NCBI GenBank assembly: GCA_026545765.1
Contig: JAIFAC010000313.1
Location: 62,001 to 126,000, forward strand
DNA length: 64,000 nt
Direction of reading: 5' to 3'
DNA from: Plantago major
Taxonomy: Eukaryota; Streptophyta; Magnoliopsida; Lamiales; Plantaginaceae
In this document: positions 1 to 12,106 of the stretch, piece by piece
Numbering within the stretch: the first letter of the stretch is position 1
How the letters are laid out: each line of letters opens with the position of its first letter
Position numbers and translations under genes: made by a program
Notes under the pieces: model-generated
Databases searched by the model: none
Told to the model about the DNA's origin: nothing
What the model saw: only the letters and a program-made list of their open reading frames with translations

Positions 1-70
1 AATGGAATCGAATCGAATCGAATCAAATCAAACGAAATAAATCAAACGAATCAAATCAAACGAATTGAAG
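1..70. repeat. AATCG/AATCAA simple repeat
   Basis: Runs of GAATC and AATCAA units start the window. A related patch with the same GAATC words lies at about 903-1015. The pattern is typical of AT-rich plant intergenic DNA. No coding potential is visible between 71 and 840. Confidence 0.8.
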
Positions 71-846
71 AAATTACATTTGTCCCATTTTTAATAATAA
101 TGAATACTACATCCTATTCATTAATAAATTCGTAAGGAGACTTTTTTTCAGACGTTGATCAGAATTACTCGCAAATTATATTTACAAAAGAATATAATAA
201 AATTATATTATAAAATAAATTAAGTATATTTGACTAACATAACTTTGTTTTATACTTTTTTAAAGCGTAATTTGCAAGTAATTTACATTTAAGTTCGAAA
301 AAAAATTCTCCTTAGAAAAATCGATTGTTAGTGTAATATAGCCCGAGGAAGATAACATGGAAACTAATACGGAGGAATAAATGCCATTTCAATATTTGTG
401 ATAATGTCGCTTGGTTCGACTTAGTTTGCTTAACTTGTTTTGGAGTTTTTGGGAGTCATTTGAAAGACTTGTAGAGTTTTGACTTTAGTTTTGCAGATAA
501 CTTGTTTTTTATTTATTAAGTTTGAGTAAAAACTCAACGATGCTTCGAAGCTTACTTATCGTTTCATATCTTCCAATAAAAGAACATGTTTATTTTTGTT
601 AGAGATGTACGACAAAGTATGTGAACCAGCTTGAATGGTACTTCGTGTTCATGTAGTTTCTTAGCTTAACTCAACTTTTTACGAGAAAAGAAGGGTAATT
701 CGAATCGAATTATACTTTTTATTTCATTGATCTACTAAAAGTCGTGTTAAAAAGAAAGAAAGAAAGAAAAGGTTGAAAATATCTCAATTGATAAATTTTC
801 TTATTTTCCTCGCATAAAAGACGGGTATGTAAATAAATGATAAAAT

Positions 847-892
<46 letters not shown>
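847..892. repeat. (TAA)n microsatellite
   Basis: About fifteen uninterrupted TAA units. This is a simple sequence repeat, likely polymorphic in length. It lies about 500 bp upstream of the first exon of the VAP27-like remnant. Confidence 0.95.
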
Positions 893-902
893 TGAATTTA
901 AT

Positions 903-1015
903 GAACTTAAGAGAGTCGAATCAAGAAAGCCGAATCAAGAGAGTCGAATCAAGACGAAATAATCGAATCGAAATGAATCGAATGGAACTTAACTGAATCG
1001 AATCGAATCAATCAA
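903..1015. repeat. GAATC-rich degenerate repeat
   Basis: Repeated GAATC, GAATCAAGA and GAATCGAAT words follow directly on the TAA microsatellite. They are related to the repeat at the left edge of the window. From 1016 to 1392 I see only AT-rich DNA without a gene. Confidence 0.7.
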
Positions 1016-3137
1016 TCAATAAGTTTTCAATAAAAGAACAGTTTAAGTCGCTTGAAAATGATTTCATAAATAATTTTCATGTAAAAGCCGGATAGTTTTA
1101 TTTAAACAAAAAAATTGTTATTTTTGTAAAATCATGGATATTCATTTAACATAATTAATGATACAAAATAATTTCAGAGAAACATCGATGTTTTTCGTTA
1201 AATATAATGATTTTATTTTAAAACATATTCTTTAAAAACCAAGTTTCATCATAATAAATGAAAGCCCATGGCTCTTTTTATTCTCTTTGTTTACTTACTG
1301 ATTTTTGCTATTTTCCTTCTCTAACTTAGAGTTCAAGGTCAAACGCATCGATCTATGTTCCACCGATATATCTCATAGGGTTAAACGTCGAGATGATTAC
1401 AGGCAATCTCCTCCAAATTGAACCTCTGGAACTTCAATTCCCATGTAATTATCTTTGGCAATTTTATCCAAGTATCTTATGTTCTTAAATTTCATTGGAA
1501 ACGAAGTACAAAATTGTTTCTGAATGTTATATTGGGTAAGGCAAACTAATGTTTCCTTTGGGCAATAATCAATGTTGCATTTTGAGTATAATTAGTTGGG
1601 ACCAGAACCAGGGTAGAAGAAAAGGTGGAACCAATAACATTTTGTGGTTTTGCAATTTATATACTCCCACTAACATTTTCCGAATCAATCTCGAACTATA
1701 ATAGTAACTTCTATACTTGAATGATTATAATTAAAATTTAATTGGATTTACTTATGATTTCAGTCATTCTATCCGCTCCGAATGTGGTATTGGGGAAGAG
1801 GAGCTCATGTTCCTTGCAGTTAACCAATAAATACGATTACCATGTAGCATTCCAGGTATAAAACTCGTGTCTTAATTTGTTGTTGGTTACTGATTAAATT
1901 TCCATCTCATGTTTTTCCTTTTCAACTTTTCAGCTGAATTTGAACTGGTGATTCATCAAAATATGCCTTCCATCCCCATGAAGGAGCCATGTTGCCTTAC
2001 TCTACTGCTAATGTTACAAGTCTCTCTCTCTCTCTGATGGGATTTTGAACTTAACTCTAATAAATTGTTCAATGTTATTCATATTTTTGTATTGTATTCA
2101 TTCAGTTAAATGGAACAACCGGAGGAGGTTCCATTTGACGCGGAATGCACTGATACGTTTAGAATCTATAGTGTAGCTGTCCCTTCTGGATTGACTGAGA
2201 AGGATATAACTCGAAATACGGTAAGTAATTTATGTTAATTGTTGGAATAAAATTATTTTATGGTCACTACCCGTAAACAAAGGTTACCAACCACACCAAT
2301 ATTTGGGACATGGATCGGAGGAAGTATTCTGATATGCCTACCTTTTACTAGAGTTAAAAGCACCGTGCATTTGCCATTGTTTTTTAATAAGTATTACTCC
2401 TTCGCTCTAAAAAAATATTTTCATTTTATTATTCTATACCAACCTGCCTTCGATTTCGATCAATTACTTAAACTATAATAATAAATAATTTAATAAAATC
2501 AAAATAGAAAGATTTCTTTTGAACTTATGAGATAAGTTGTTTCTATGATTTTCTTGATACAAATTTTTGCAAGACACCGCTTTCTATATATGCAGATCAA
2601 CATCACATATTTAAATCCAACCATCATGTGTATAATTAATATGCTATACTTGCATTACATGTATTTTAATGTTTGTAATTAAACATAATGATGTTTGTAA
2701 CTAGATCGGAGCCCGTGAAGCTTAGATTTAGAGTTGTGTTTTCTTTTCTTTTTAAAGAAATTTCCTAAAAATTTTGGGGTATATTTTGAAGAGAAACTTT
2801 ATTTCGGTTTATTTAATAATAATATTTGGGGCTATTTTGAAATATCAATAAGTTATATGGTTATTTTAAATTATTTTGGTTTAACTTGTAAAATATAAAA
2901 CTTTTGAGCTTAAATGTGTCGAAATAAGGAGAAGGACCAAAATCACCACTGAAAAGCTCTCAGTTCGTCCTCTTTATCCATATTTTGACAGTATATAATT
3001 CGTAGGACCGTAATTATATATGACGTCCATTTAGAGTACCATTCTTTCAATTTGCCCTAATAAATGTCCTAGCCAGAAGTTGGGACGGCCAATTTCATCG
3101 TGAGTTAGAACCATAATAATATTGGGGGCTATCTATC

Positions 3138-3495
3138 ACACATCCGAGTGCAACTCACAACTCAGAAAGAGAAATTGCGGCCTTGCGGGAGTGTGTTTCA
3201 CTTATCACTTGAAGGCATAGAGAAGTTGCAATCTATAAAATGGTCAAGTAAATGAGTAAAGCTCATTTCTTTCGCCTAAATGTAATCGAATGAAACCGAA
3301 TCAATCAGATTATAAAAACAACTAAGCAGATTCAAACTGATTCTGAAGTTAATGAAGCCATTTAAAAGATTGTATTTAATCCATAAATGTGCAGAATAAC
3401 CATCAAACAAGAAGGTGGCAATTGCATTGAGTCACATACCGAGTGCAACTCACAACTCGAAAGAGAAATTGCATTGCTGGTGGGTGTTTCACTTA
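3138..3495 (+). repeat. direct duplication of a ~65-bp block
   Basis: The block at 3138-3205 recurs at 3433-3495. Shared words include GAGTGCAACTCACAACTC, AGAGAAATTGC and TGTTTCACTTAT. The copies differ by small indels, one being CTCAGAAAG against CTCGAAAG. The function is unknown; it may be the two ends of a small non-autonomous element. Confidence 0.65.
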
Positions 3496-4307
3496 TATAT
3501 GAGCATCTACAGTGAATCTAAGTGAAAGATGTTGATCGATGTTGTGGTTGTTAGAGTAGATGGTGGCACAATGTAACAAGAGGGTTGTAAAAGCACGAAT
3601 TTGGGGTGAATTAATATGCATGTTAACGAATCAACCTCTTGTCAACACATCTTGCATTGAATTGATAACTTCAAACATATAATTGTTCAAGTAGAATCTG
3701 ACACTGCTAGAAATTCTCCATATCTTTGCTTGGACCTTTTCTAAATTGATCATAATGGTCTTCAAGCACCAATTCCCTACACCAAAAATCTTCGAAGACC
3801 ATTATCACCACTAAACTCACGCATCGTCAAACTCCTCCGTTTCTCAGGTAGGTTATAGTTTAGAACCGAACCATTTTTACTTTGGACAACAATAAGAACC
3901 AATTAGTCAAAGAATCCCAGAACCGTTTTCAAAGATTCAAGGAACTTAGGAACATGAAGTAGAGACTGTTTGCATAGGGAACTTTCTTGTCACCATTTTC
4001 CTCATGACCCAATCTGAGGAACATGAATCTACCGTCCCAAAACAAACGTAAAAGTTGCATTTTTGTTAACTACATTAAACAAATAAACAGAATAGTACAA
4101 AAATTATCACTAATAACTAATAAGCCACACCGTCCCGACGTATTTGGCACATGGTTAGTTGAGAGATAAAATTTAATTTATGTGGTTTCATTTATCCCTG
4201 TCTGCATATCATTCATCTCTCACCATCATAATTTCCAGGATATAATATCCTCCAGAAGATCAAATAACTAAACTACTACTATAAGCAGGGCGGAGCTATT
4301 ATGAATA

Positions 4308-4398
4308 GGGTAGGCACGTGCCCTACCCATTTTTTTTTTTATTTTTCAATTTATATTACGTGCCCTATCCATTTTTTTTATTTTTCAATTTATATTAC
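4308..4398 (+). repeat. near-palindrome plus two-copy ~42-bp tandem repeat
   Basis: GGGTAGGCACGTGCCCTACC at 4308 is a near-perfect inverted repeat centred on CACGTG. It runs into two tandem copies (4316-4357 and 4358-4398) of a unit made of CGTGCCCTA, a T-run and ATTTTTCAATTTATATTA. The CACGTG core resembles a G-box, but no gene is nearby and I do not infer regulation. Confidence 0.6.
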
Positions 4399-5317
4399 CA
4401 ATATTTCTAAAAATATTTTAATCAGACTACCCTGGCTTAAGCCGACTTTACTTGCTTCTTTAAACTTGGCCCATTCTTTTCTCCTCAACTATTAATTTCT
4501 TCTTCAATTATGGAAAGAGGACTAGAAAATCACAGAACATCCATGAAAATCTATGGCGCCTATCTCCCTTTCTTTAATAATATATGAGCCTAATCGCGCC
4601 TTGTGCTGGTTGTAATTCCGCCGACTATATAAGACATTCTTTTCCTTCCATGGTGAAAGAATGTTTGATTGATGAATAAATGATCATAAACACATGTATT
4701 TAATTTGCGCTCAATTCTAGAATTTACTATTTTCCTTGCTTTTTTTATATTCCTTTGAGCCAGTATTTCTATTGCTATGATAGTATTTCATAAGGACTCG
4801 TAGTAATTAATAAGTTGAGTAAAAACTTTTTATTAAAAGATTAATAGGTTTGTAATGTAAAGCTAAAAATTGAAATGTGGAGAGTTATTAATGAGAATGA
4901 TGAAGTATTCACATTTTAAGATGGAAAAATAAAAAGAATATTTGTGGAGGTAAGATATACGAATTAATCAAAACTAAAACAGACATGTTTAATCGCACCA
5001 GGGCAGTAATGTAATCCCCAATTTACATAAATTCAGGATGATTTTGCAAATTTGAGTGCACAATTACTCGCATCAAATGAACCTGATGTGCAAATTTTCC
5101 TAAAAGTGGTATCCAAACCAGAAAATGTTCATGAGGTGTTATTAATAAGCAAATCCTGCGAATTAGAACCATAAACACGAAGAAGAAAAAAACTAAACGA
5201 AAGATGAATCAAGTTCACCTAGTTAATGCGATCTCACAACCCATCTGATCCAGATTGAAGGCAGGGAGAGGTGCTTAGTTTGGTGCTTCTTTACAACGAA
5301 CTTTGGTGAAACCTCGC

Positions 5318-5450
5318 TTTTTTTTTTTTTGAATCAGCAAAATTTTATTAATAATCATCATCTTATAGAGCATAAGAAATGCTCAAAATTAATTACATGG
5401 TCAATTGACCGAATCCAATACCAACATCCAACTCACTTCATCTAAGTAAT
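5318..5450 (-). mobile_element. possible LINE 3' tail (minus strand)
   Basis: On the minus strand the sequence reads TTAATAAAATTTTGCTGATTC followed by a run of A residues, the layout of plant L1-like LINE 3' ends. No reverse transcriptase or endonuclease frame is recognisable next to it, so this would be a heavily truncated copy. Confidence is low because an A-run with an AATAAA-like word can arise by chance in AT-rich DNA. Confidence 0.3.
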
Positions 5451-7056
5451 CCCCAAAAGTTATACATCAAAATTCTATACCTCAAAATTCCTTAATTTAT
5501 CAATATAATAACTCTTACAAGATAAGACGGATCGATAATGTTAAGATATTGTAATGCTTTTAAAACATTAGTAATGTTTTATGAGTGCACATTTTATATC
5601 ATTTTTATGTAATATTTATCACCGATGTTTTAATAAAACATGTAATGTTTTTTGCTATAATCGTAATGTTTCGTCGTTTTTAGTCTTTTCTATAACACCG
5701 CCTCTCCGTAGACTTACAATTCCTTAATTGACGGAAACCGAGAGCTATCCCTGAAGACCCCGAATTTTAAAAGACGAACCAAGGAAAATATGAATGTGAG
5801 CCTATAAATTGGAAATTCATTTAAAAGACATTTGGCAACTAACTTTTCACTTGTGCCATCTACCTTTCAAATAAAGACATGGTAAGTTGACCAAGTGCAA
5901 AAGCCCCATTTTACCCCGAGAATTGTCATCTCTTTACGTCCACTTTCTTTCTTCACGTTTTCATAAAACAGAATATAAAAATATAAAGTTATTTTCATTT
6001 CATTCTAATCTTATATTTACCATTATAATTTTACGATTTTTATCTTTTAACTAAATTATATATTAGTAGCCATAATACCATATTTAACTCATTACTTGTA
6101 ACCCCCCTCATGCAACATTATATTACCAAGGCTGCAACATTATATATCAGTTAATATAATATAAGAACTCATATACCTAAATATATAGTGTCTAAATATC
6201 TAATGTCAGAACTCGTATGATCACCAAGCATTAAGCTAATACGTCATCAGAATCACCGGCGCTACTAATATCTAATTTGTTAAGAATAAAAAATCGTAAA
6301 GTTTATAATTTAAATATAGTCAAGAGCGATCTCTATTTGTAGAAAGATTTAAAAACATAAAATTCCAGATAACTTTCGTTTCAGATTTTTATATTCTCTA
6401 TTTTATTAATTACAAGAAGATAAACTAAAAACATAAAGAGAAAGGACAAGTGAATATAAAGGCAGGGGCATATTTGACATTTCATGGAGGAGAAGTCAAC
6501 ACAAAAATGCATGTCTCTAAGTGAAATATGCATGTTTCTTCTGGTACCTATCAGTTATCCACCCTATAAATTGATTTAACTCGATTTTTGCAAATTTAAA
6601 CGTAGTCATCGCCAAGGCCCTTTACTTATCATGAAAATTTCGATTCTAATTAATAACAAGATAATAACGCATTTAATTATAAATAGATAAATCTTGAAAC
6701 ATTACAAGTCTTGAAAATCATGAAAGTGAAAAAAAAACACATTAAAATGCTTCAGAAAGATCATCGCCTCCCAGAACACTCCACCCAATAGCTTGCTTTA
6801 TACCTCAAATTGATAATTTTAACAAGGGTCACGATAACATCGACCGAAAGAATTTTCACGCACGTACATTACTTAAAGTTTTATCTTCGTTTTTAAATCT
6901 TTAATCCTTGCTTAATGCATTGCAACTCTAAACTTAACTCGACTCAAAACTTGAACTTGTCCTTGAACTTTGAAAATTAAACTTAAACATTACTTTTAAA
7001 CATGACTTGAAAATTAACTCGACGTTAGCTCACTGGGTCAGAAGTCACATCCCTAA

Positions 7057-7230
7057 TTACCATGGTGACCGCTAACTCAATAATCACGATTTGCTATTTA
7101 CTGTCATGGCGACCGCTAATACAATACGATTTGCTATTGTTCAAATTACGACCGCCAATAATACTGATACACGATTTGCTAGCTACCCAAATTACGATCG
7201 CTAACTTTGTTGGCACGAGTTGCTAGAACT
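7057..7230 (+). repeat. four-copy degenerate tandem repeat (~39-46 bp)
   Basis: The word GACCGCTAA or a close variant starts near 7067, 7111, 7150 and 7195. Each is followed by ACGATTTGCTA or a variant (ACGAGTTGCTA in the last). Spacing is about 44, 39 and 46 bp. The repeat is within the long intron of the VAP27-like remnant. No coding meaning is seen. Confidence 0.7.
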
Positions 7231-8750
7231 TACTACTATTCTCGACTTAACTCAAATCTTCTTTTGTAATCTTATTAACGCGAATACACGTTCTTCTCGA
7301 CTTATGAATGCATGGACTAATGTGTGTGTAATAACATGATACGGAGCATCACATGTAACACTTTCAACACCAACACCAACTCACACCACATAACAAGCTT
7401 GCAGAGTTAAAAGATTACAAAAAGGCAATCATAAGGTGAACTGTTGAACTATAGCATCATGTCCATATATAAGTGATCAAACAACTATAAAAATATGCAA
7501 GTTTCTCAATCCACTTCCCATTGTTACCATTGCAAACCGCAACAGCAAACAACAATCATGTAAACATAACTTATATATCCATGGACTCACTCAATTGAAA
7601 GTAACATATAATTCACAAACTTCCAACCCCAAGATATCAATTCAAGTTAGAATGAACATATACGAGACTTGGGCATATTGAATCAGAACATATAACGCGT
7701 AAGCTGAAATGAGAAACTTTTAAGAACTTGGTACAACATACTTCTAATTCTAACAATCTCATAACGTGGAGAGAAACTCTCCTGAGAGTCTGGAAAGTCC
7801 TAAAAGTCCTACACAAAAAGATTCAGCCGCACAATTAGTATACAACAATAGACAATTTACAAATAGACAAAAATCAACAATTTATACACAAAGCTGCACA
7901 ATTAGTATACAATATTGCGAATCCTCAGACTCTCACAAAAACTTAGACTTTCACAAGTTTTTGTATAATATGGATGAACCTTAAGGGAACTTGCAAATAT
8001 CACATATCATAACATAAATCATAATCAACCAAATAATCGTGAATGAGCAGGGGAACTTGCCTTGAGAAAACATATACGATAGACAAGGATTGAGGACGGG
8101 TTAAAAAACAACCCTCTGCTCGATATCAGATTCTGGATGACTCACTACTCCAAATGGAGATCCGTTCGGTGACAGTATAGAACAGTTGGTTCTGCTCTCC
8201 AAAACACAAATGATTGATTAACATCTAATAGGGGAACAATTTTAGAAGATGATCGCTTTGCAAAAAAATTTATGCGCAAATAATGTTTTTGCTAAGGGTT
8301 TTCTTTGAAAATAACTAGGATTAGGGCTAGAATGGACTTGTTAAAGAAATGGACTTGGGTTTTAGATAAATGATGGATGAGTGCCAAGTCACAAAAAGTC
8401 GACCAACAAGGCTTATTAACTCCGCTTTGATGGTCTGTTTCATGAAACGCTTAAATTCAAATACGAATTTTGGACCGCTACATATCTCAACATAATTTTT
8501 TTTCATATATATTTAAATAATATTAATTGAGTTTTTATTTTCAAACCATTTATATTTCAAATTAACTTTTATTTAGAGCGAAGTCTTGGAAATAAAGTTG
8601 ACACATCTTTGGAACAAATTAATTATAGGATGATATCCTGATTGACTATTAGAATTTAGAAATATAAGCTCCTCATGCATGTTTATAACTTTATATAGTT
8701 TTGGTAGTTGAATGAAGATCTAATAACGTCGTTAAATATTTGTGTATTAG
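7231..8750. other. intergenic-type sequence without recognisable genes
   Basis: AT-rich sequence with scattered short frames (for example 7766-7984) that show no domain, no codon bias and no splice context. Parts near 8050-8450 look like old repeat DNA, but no LTR or inverted repeat ends could be placed. Confidence 0.4.
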
Positions 8751-9380
8751 TTCTCCACCAAGTCAGGAAATTGGATTGAGAAATGTGTGTTGAAAGCCGT
8801 CTATGTGCGAACCCAAAAGGAGGGTACTGGTGAGGAAGACTCCTCAGGAATCGCATCTATGATCTCCAACGATGTCGCCAATCAAACTTCTGAAACCAAC
8901 CTTGTAAGTATATATTTCTTTGGACCTTGAGTTTATTAATTTCTTAAAACCTTTTTTTTACATATAAATGTAACTTTCATTTTTAAACTAGATGATTTGG
9001 CAAACCTTTGTTTGATTCCGTACTTAATTATGATTATATTTTTATATATGCGCGCAGATTTCTAAATCACTCACTGAGCTGATCATATGAAAAGATCGAG
9101 CCCACATCTGAATTGGGCATGGAGATTATGTACATTGCTACAATTCCTTGAATGCTCCTCATAAAAAATCTATTGTTATTGAGCATGGATATATTATAAC
9201 TTATGGATCTCTCATCTCCCGATCTCCGTATATATGTAATCAAAATCTAGTTCTCGTGAGCAATCAAAATCTAGTTCATTCATTTTGTAATGACAAGATA
9301 AAAGAAGATAAAGATCCAATTACAGTTTCATGTCAAAGAGAAACAAGCTGATAAGTCTTTCCTACTCTTATTTCAGTAAG

Positions 9381-9617
9381 TGTTGGCATTGTACTAAAAG
9401 TGTCACTTCTTGTATCACGTTTTCTTATAGTCGTATAGCATTTTTATTCGCTTTTATGCTACACTTTTCCAGCTGTACTTAGCGGTTAGTTAGTTAGCTA
9501 TTTAGTTCATCTTCTCCATTGTAACAGTACTTTTCATTCTCTTCAATTTTATCTGTACAATTCACTCTTTAATCAATGAATACTTTTGTTACTTCCATTG
9601 ATTCTTGAATTGTAACA
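9381..9617 (+). mobile_element. 5' LTR of a short-LTR Ty1-copia element (Copia-1)
   Basis: The sequence begins TGTTGGCATTG and ends GTAACA (237 bp), followed immediately by a methionine-tRNA-like primer site. It contains a run of pyrimidine-rich words and a polyadenylation-like region typical of short copia LTRs. Only the left end of the element is in the window. It sits just after the last recognisable exon of the VAP27-like gene and may have displaced its 3' end. Confidence 0.75.
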
Positions 9618-9631
9618 TGGTATCACAAGCC
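9618..9631 (+). other. primer-binding site of Copia-1
   Basis: TGGTATCACAAGCC directly follows the LTR. The usual copia site, complementary to the 3' end of initiator tRNA-Met, is TGGTATCAGAGC. The match is good apart from the last bases, where CAGAGC has become CACAAGC. Confidence 0.75.
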
Positions 9632-9763
9632 ATTCGATCCTAATTTTTCTTCTTTTCAAATCGCTTTCATCGATTTCAATCCCTTTCAATCCTTGTTCTC
9701 TATCGCTCTGCGGTTTTCTTTGTTTCTCCTTCATCGATCTCTGCTCTTTTTGGTAACCGCCAC

Positions 9764-10551
9764 ATGGCTGGAACTACTTCCGTCAAACTTCCACACCAAC
9801 TCCTTCGACGACTTCTTCTGGCAAAACTTGAGCAATCTTGTCTCTACACCCACTGAGTATTCCAATTCTCCATACTTCATTCATCCGGGTGATTCTATTG
9901 CCATTCGCTGTTGCAGAGACTTTACAGGTGATAACTTTATTGCTTGGTAAACTTCTGTTTACATGGGGTTTATGGTTAAGAATGAAGTTGGTTTCATTGA
10001 TGGTACGATTGCAAAACCAAAAGATACTGATGAAATTTTGGCTACTGCTTATAAATCTGTCAATGCTAGCTTTGTTAACTTCTTGGATTCTTTACTACAT
10101 TACTCCTACTATCCGTCATACTCTTTTTATTTTCAAGAACGTCAAAGATTTATGGGATGAAATTCATCTACGCTTATGTGAAAAGTGATGGTCCTCGTGT
10201 TTTTTCCTTGAAAGAAGCCTGAGCAATATGATTGTGTACTACAATGAGTTTAAGAGCCTCTGGGATGAATACTACACTTATAGAGTTATTCCTGCATGTT
10301 CTTGTGGCAAGTGTGATTGTCTTGTTGTTTCTAACTCTGATCTACATCAAAGAGACTGTTTCACTAAGTTCCTAGTTGGTCTAAATGATACTTGTGCTGC
10401 TATTAGAAGCCAAATTTTGATGATCACACCTTTCCCTAGCTTGTCCAAAGTTTTCTCTATCTTGTCTCAAGAGGAAAGTCATAGAGGGTTACAGTCCCTA
10501 GCACCTCCACCACATGACCCTCTTGCTATGCCCACTGATGTGACAATGAAA
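9764..10551 (+). pseudogene. gag: Copia-1 gag, frameshifted and truncated
   Basis: Capsid-type gag of Ty1-copia elements (the UBN2/DUF4219 group). Recognisable segments across frames are YFIHPGDS and FTGDNFIAW (about 9868-9948), KNEVGFIDGTIAKPKDTDE (about 9978-10034), NEFKSLWDEYYTYRVIPACSC (from 10246) and KFLVGLNDTCAAIRSQILM with a SLSKVFS motif. There are at least three frame changes and stops. The zinc knuckle, protease, integrase and RT are absent because an Athila-like LTR begins at 10552. It is non-functional as it stands. Confidence 0.85.
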
Positions 10552-11784
10552 TGTGCGATATTGCATACTTTTAGACCTTCGTTTTTTGGCTCAGATTTAA
10601 TATTTTTATCATTTTATGGTCAATTACCAACTTTGTGTGTATTTTGTAGGTCATGATCATGTTTTTGAGGAATTGCACGATTTCAGGCGCCAAAACGACA
10701 TAATTGTGCGAAATTGAGAAAGTTAAGCAAATACGCCGGATTGGCCATTGCACGGAGTTCGAGGAGTCAAAACATGTCATGCGACCAACCAATGCGAAGA
10801 TAATTGAAGATGCAACAATATTTTACAAGACCACTTTCCGAGGAAACGAAGTTACGAAGCTCGAAATCGAAGAACAAAGAAGAATAGATAGAACCTGCAG
10901 AAATCGCACTATGCGGCCGACTGTGTACCGTAGAATCCTCTTTGCGGCCACTGTTGACCGCAGTGATGGCTCTGTTTGGTTCTGGGCCTTTTGTTGGCCT
11001 ATCAAGCTAGAGCCCGCCTTTCTAAACCTTCCTTATTGAAGAATGGTGGCCAGAGCACGAAATTTCAAGTATAAATAAGACATCAGGGGTCTCATAATTC
11101 TACACCGCTCATAAAGCAGCTCTCTTGAGAGAGAACCAGTCCTCGGGGAAGTGAAACCCCAAAACCGCTGGCCGTCAGGCACTGAGAAGGAGGAAACCCT
11201 AGAAGTAGCACGAAGACAGCAGAGACTAAGCTTCTTCTTCTTCTTTCTATTCTTGTTATTTTCGATTTCTGTCAATACAATACTATGAGTAGCTAACTTT
11301 CTCTTGTAAAGGCGAACCGCCGTAATTATGCTTTTACTACTTCCTTATATACTGTGATATATTAATGGAATAGTTATTAGACGTAAATCGTGGTAATACA
11401 ACTCTATACATCCTTTATGCCGATTATACCACGATCATAAGATATGCCCGTTGTCGCTAGAGGTAATCGCGTAGATTTTAGCTAGAAGTCGAGTAGCATA
11501 GCAGAGGGAGGTCAGGGATCCTTTACGGCTTCCCACCATCGATTTCATCTCAATTAATTAGGGCTTACTGTGATTCAATGAATATGTCTTCAATCATTCT
11601 GTTACTTTCTGCATACAATTTACATACGTTATTTGCTTGTTCCTATGCTATGTGTCCGTGGAGAACGACATCCCGAGTCAGCTTTCCGCTATAAACTGGA
11701 TTTGAGGACTTCATTTATAAATATAATCTTTGATTTTATTTAGATTACAGTTCTACAAAGAAAATCAAAATCTCTATGTGCACA
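10552..11784 (+). mobile_element. LTR of Athila-0
   Basis: About 1.2 kb, bounded by TGTGC at the left and GCACA at the right, an inverted terminal pair. It contains a clear TATA box at 11071. Downstream is a leader containing a degenerate primer site (about 11793-11815, resembling TTTGGCGTC...GGGACA). The left boundary is inferred from the end of copia similarity and may be off by a few bases; no target duplication can be checked because the other end is missing. Confidence 0.55.
11071..11080 (+). promoter_or_regulatory. TATA box in Athila-0 LTR
   Basis: TATAAATAAG, a consensus plant TATA box, is placed about 520 bp from the left LTR border and 700 bp before its end, a normal place for the U3/R boundary. 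Confidence 0.6.
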
Positions 11785-12106
11785 TCAAAATTTCGCGTCA
11801 TTTGGGACACTTCGATCGCCAAGCAAGTTTCGATCGCTCGATATAAGTTGAAATCTTTCTTTTGCTTTTAATTTACGCTACTGCCTTTCAATTCGTATAG
11901 CAGAAACCCAAAAAAATTATATATAACTTGTGGGAATCGATTTTCACAGCAAAAAATCCAAAAATATTTTATTTTCCGCATTAGTTTGTTTTCTTATTAA
12001 AAATCCAAAAACACGTAACCTTAGATTTCTGTTTATTATCTTTCTAGTATTTTCTATTCATATCTGTGATAGTCGTTTGTTTGTGTTCATACTAAACAGG
12101 AAAAGC

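Larger units (their letters stand above)
2221..8750 (+). other. 6.5-kb intron of the VAP27-like gene, AT-rich
   Basis: The interval lies between donor GTAAGT (2221) and acceptor TTAG (8747-8750), which join in phase 0. No long reading frame is credible; the few 60-72 codon frames are low-complexity. It contains a duplicated ~65-bp block, a short tandem repeat with a palindrome, a possible LINE tail and a four-copy ~44-bp repeat, all listed separately. The size is unusual beside the other introns (86-319 bp) and suggests growth by repeat insertion. Confidence 0.55.
1393..9090 (+). pseudogene. VAP27-like (MSP-domain) vesicle-associated membrane protein gene, broken
   Basis: VAP27 proteins are ER-anchored MSP-domain proteins that bind FFAT-type partners at membrane contact sites. 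Exons seen: 1393-1444 (starts MITGNLLQIEPLELQFP), 1764-1855 (contains SSCSLQLTNK, a hallmark MSP segment), 1934-2019, 2106-2220 (MEQPEEVPFDAECTDTF, matching the second half of the MSP domain), 8751-8903 (FSTKSGNWIEKCVLKAVYV, the domain end plus linker) and 9058-9090 (ISKSLTEL, like the coiled-coil start, then TGA). Junctions have GT and AG, and the phases of exons 1-2 and 4-5 agree. Exon 3 reads KYAFHPHEGAMLPYST only after a one-base shift, and a second shift restores the frame near exon 4. The C-terminal transmembrane segment is missing; a copia element begins at 9381. I judge it a pseudogene or an incompletely sequenced gene. The family assignment is firmer than the functional state. Confidence 0.75.

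Noticed and set aside
2260..2478. 72-codon frame after VAP27 exon 4
   Set aside because: Begins inside the intron after a strong GTAAGT donor, and the composition is like random AT-rich DNA.
9148..9351. 67-codon plus-strand frame between the VAP27-like remnant and the copia LTR
   Set aside because: No domain, repetitive wording (AATCAAAATCTAGTTC occurs twice), and no splice or start context.
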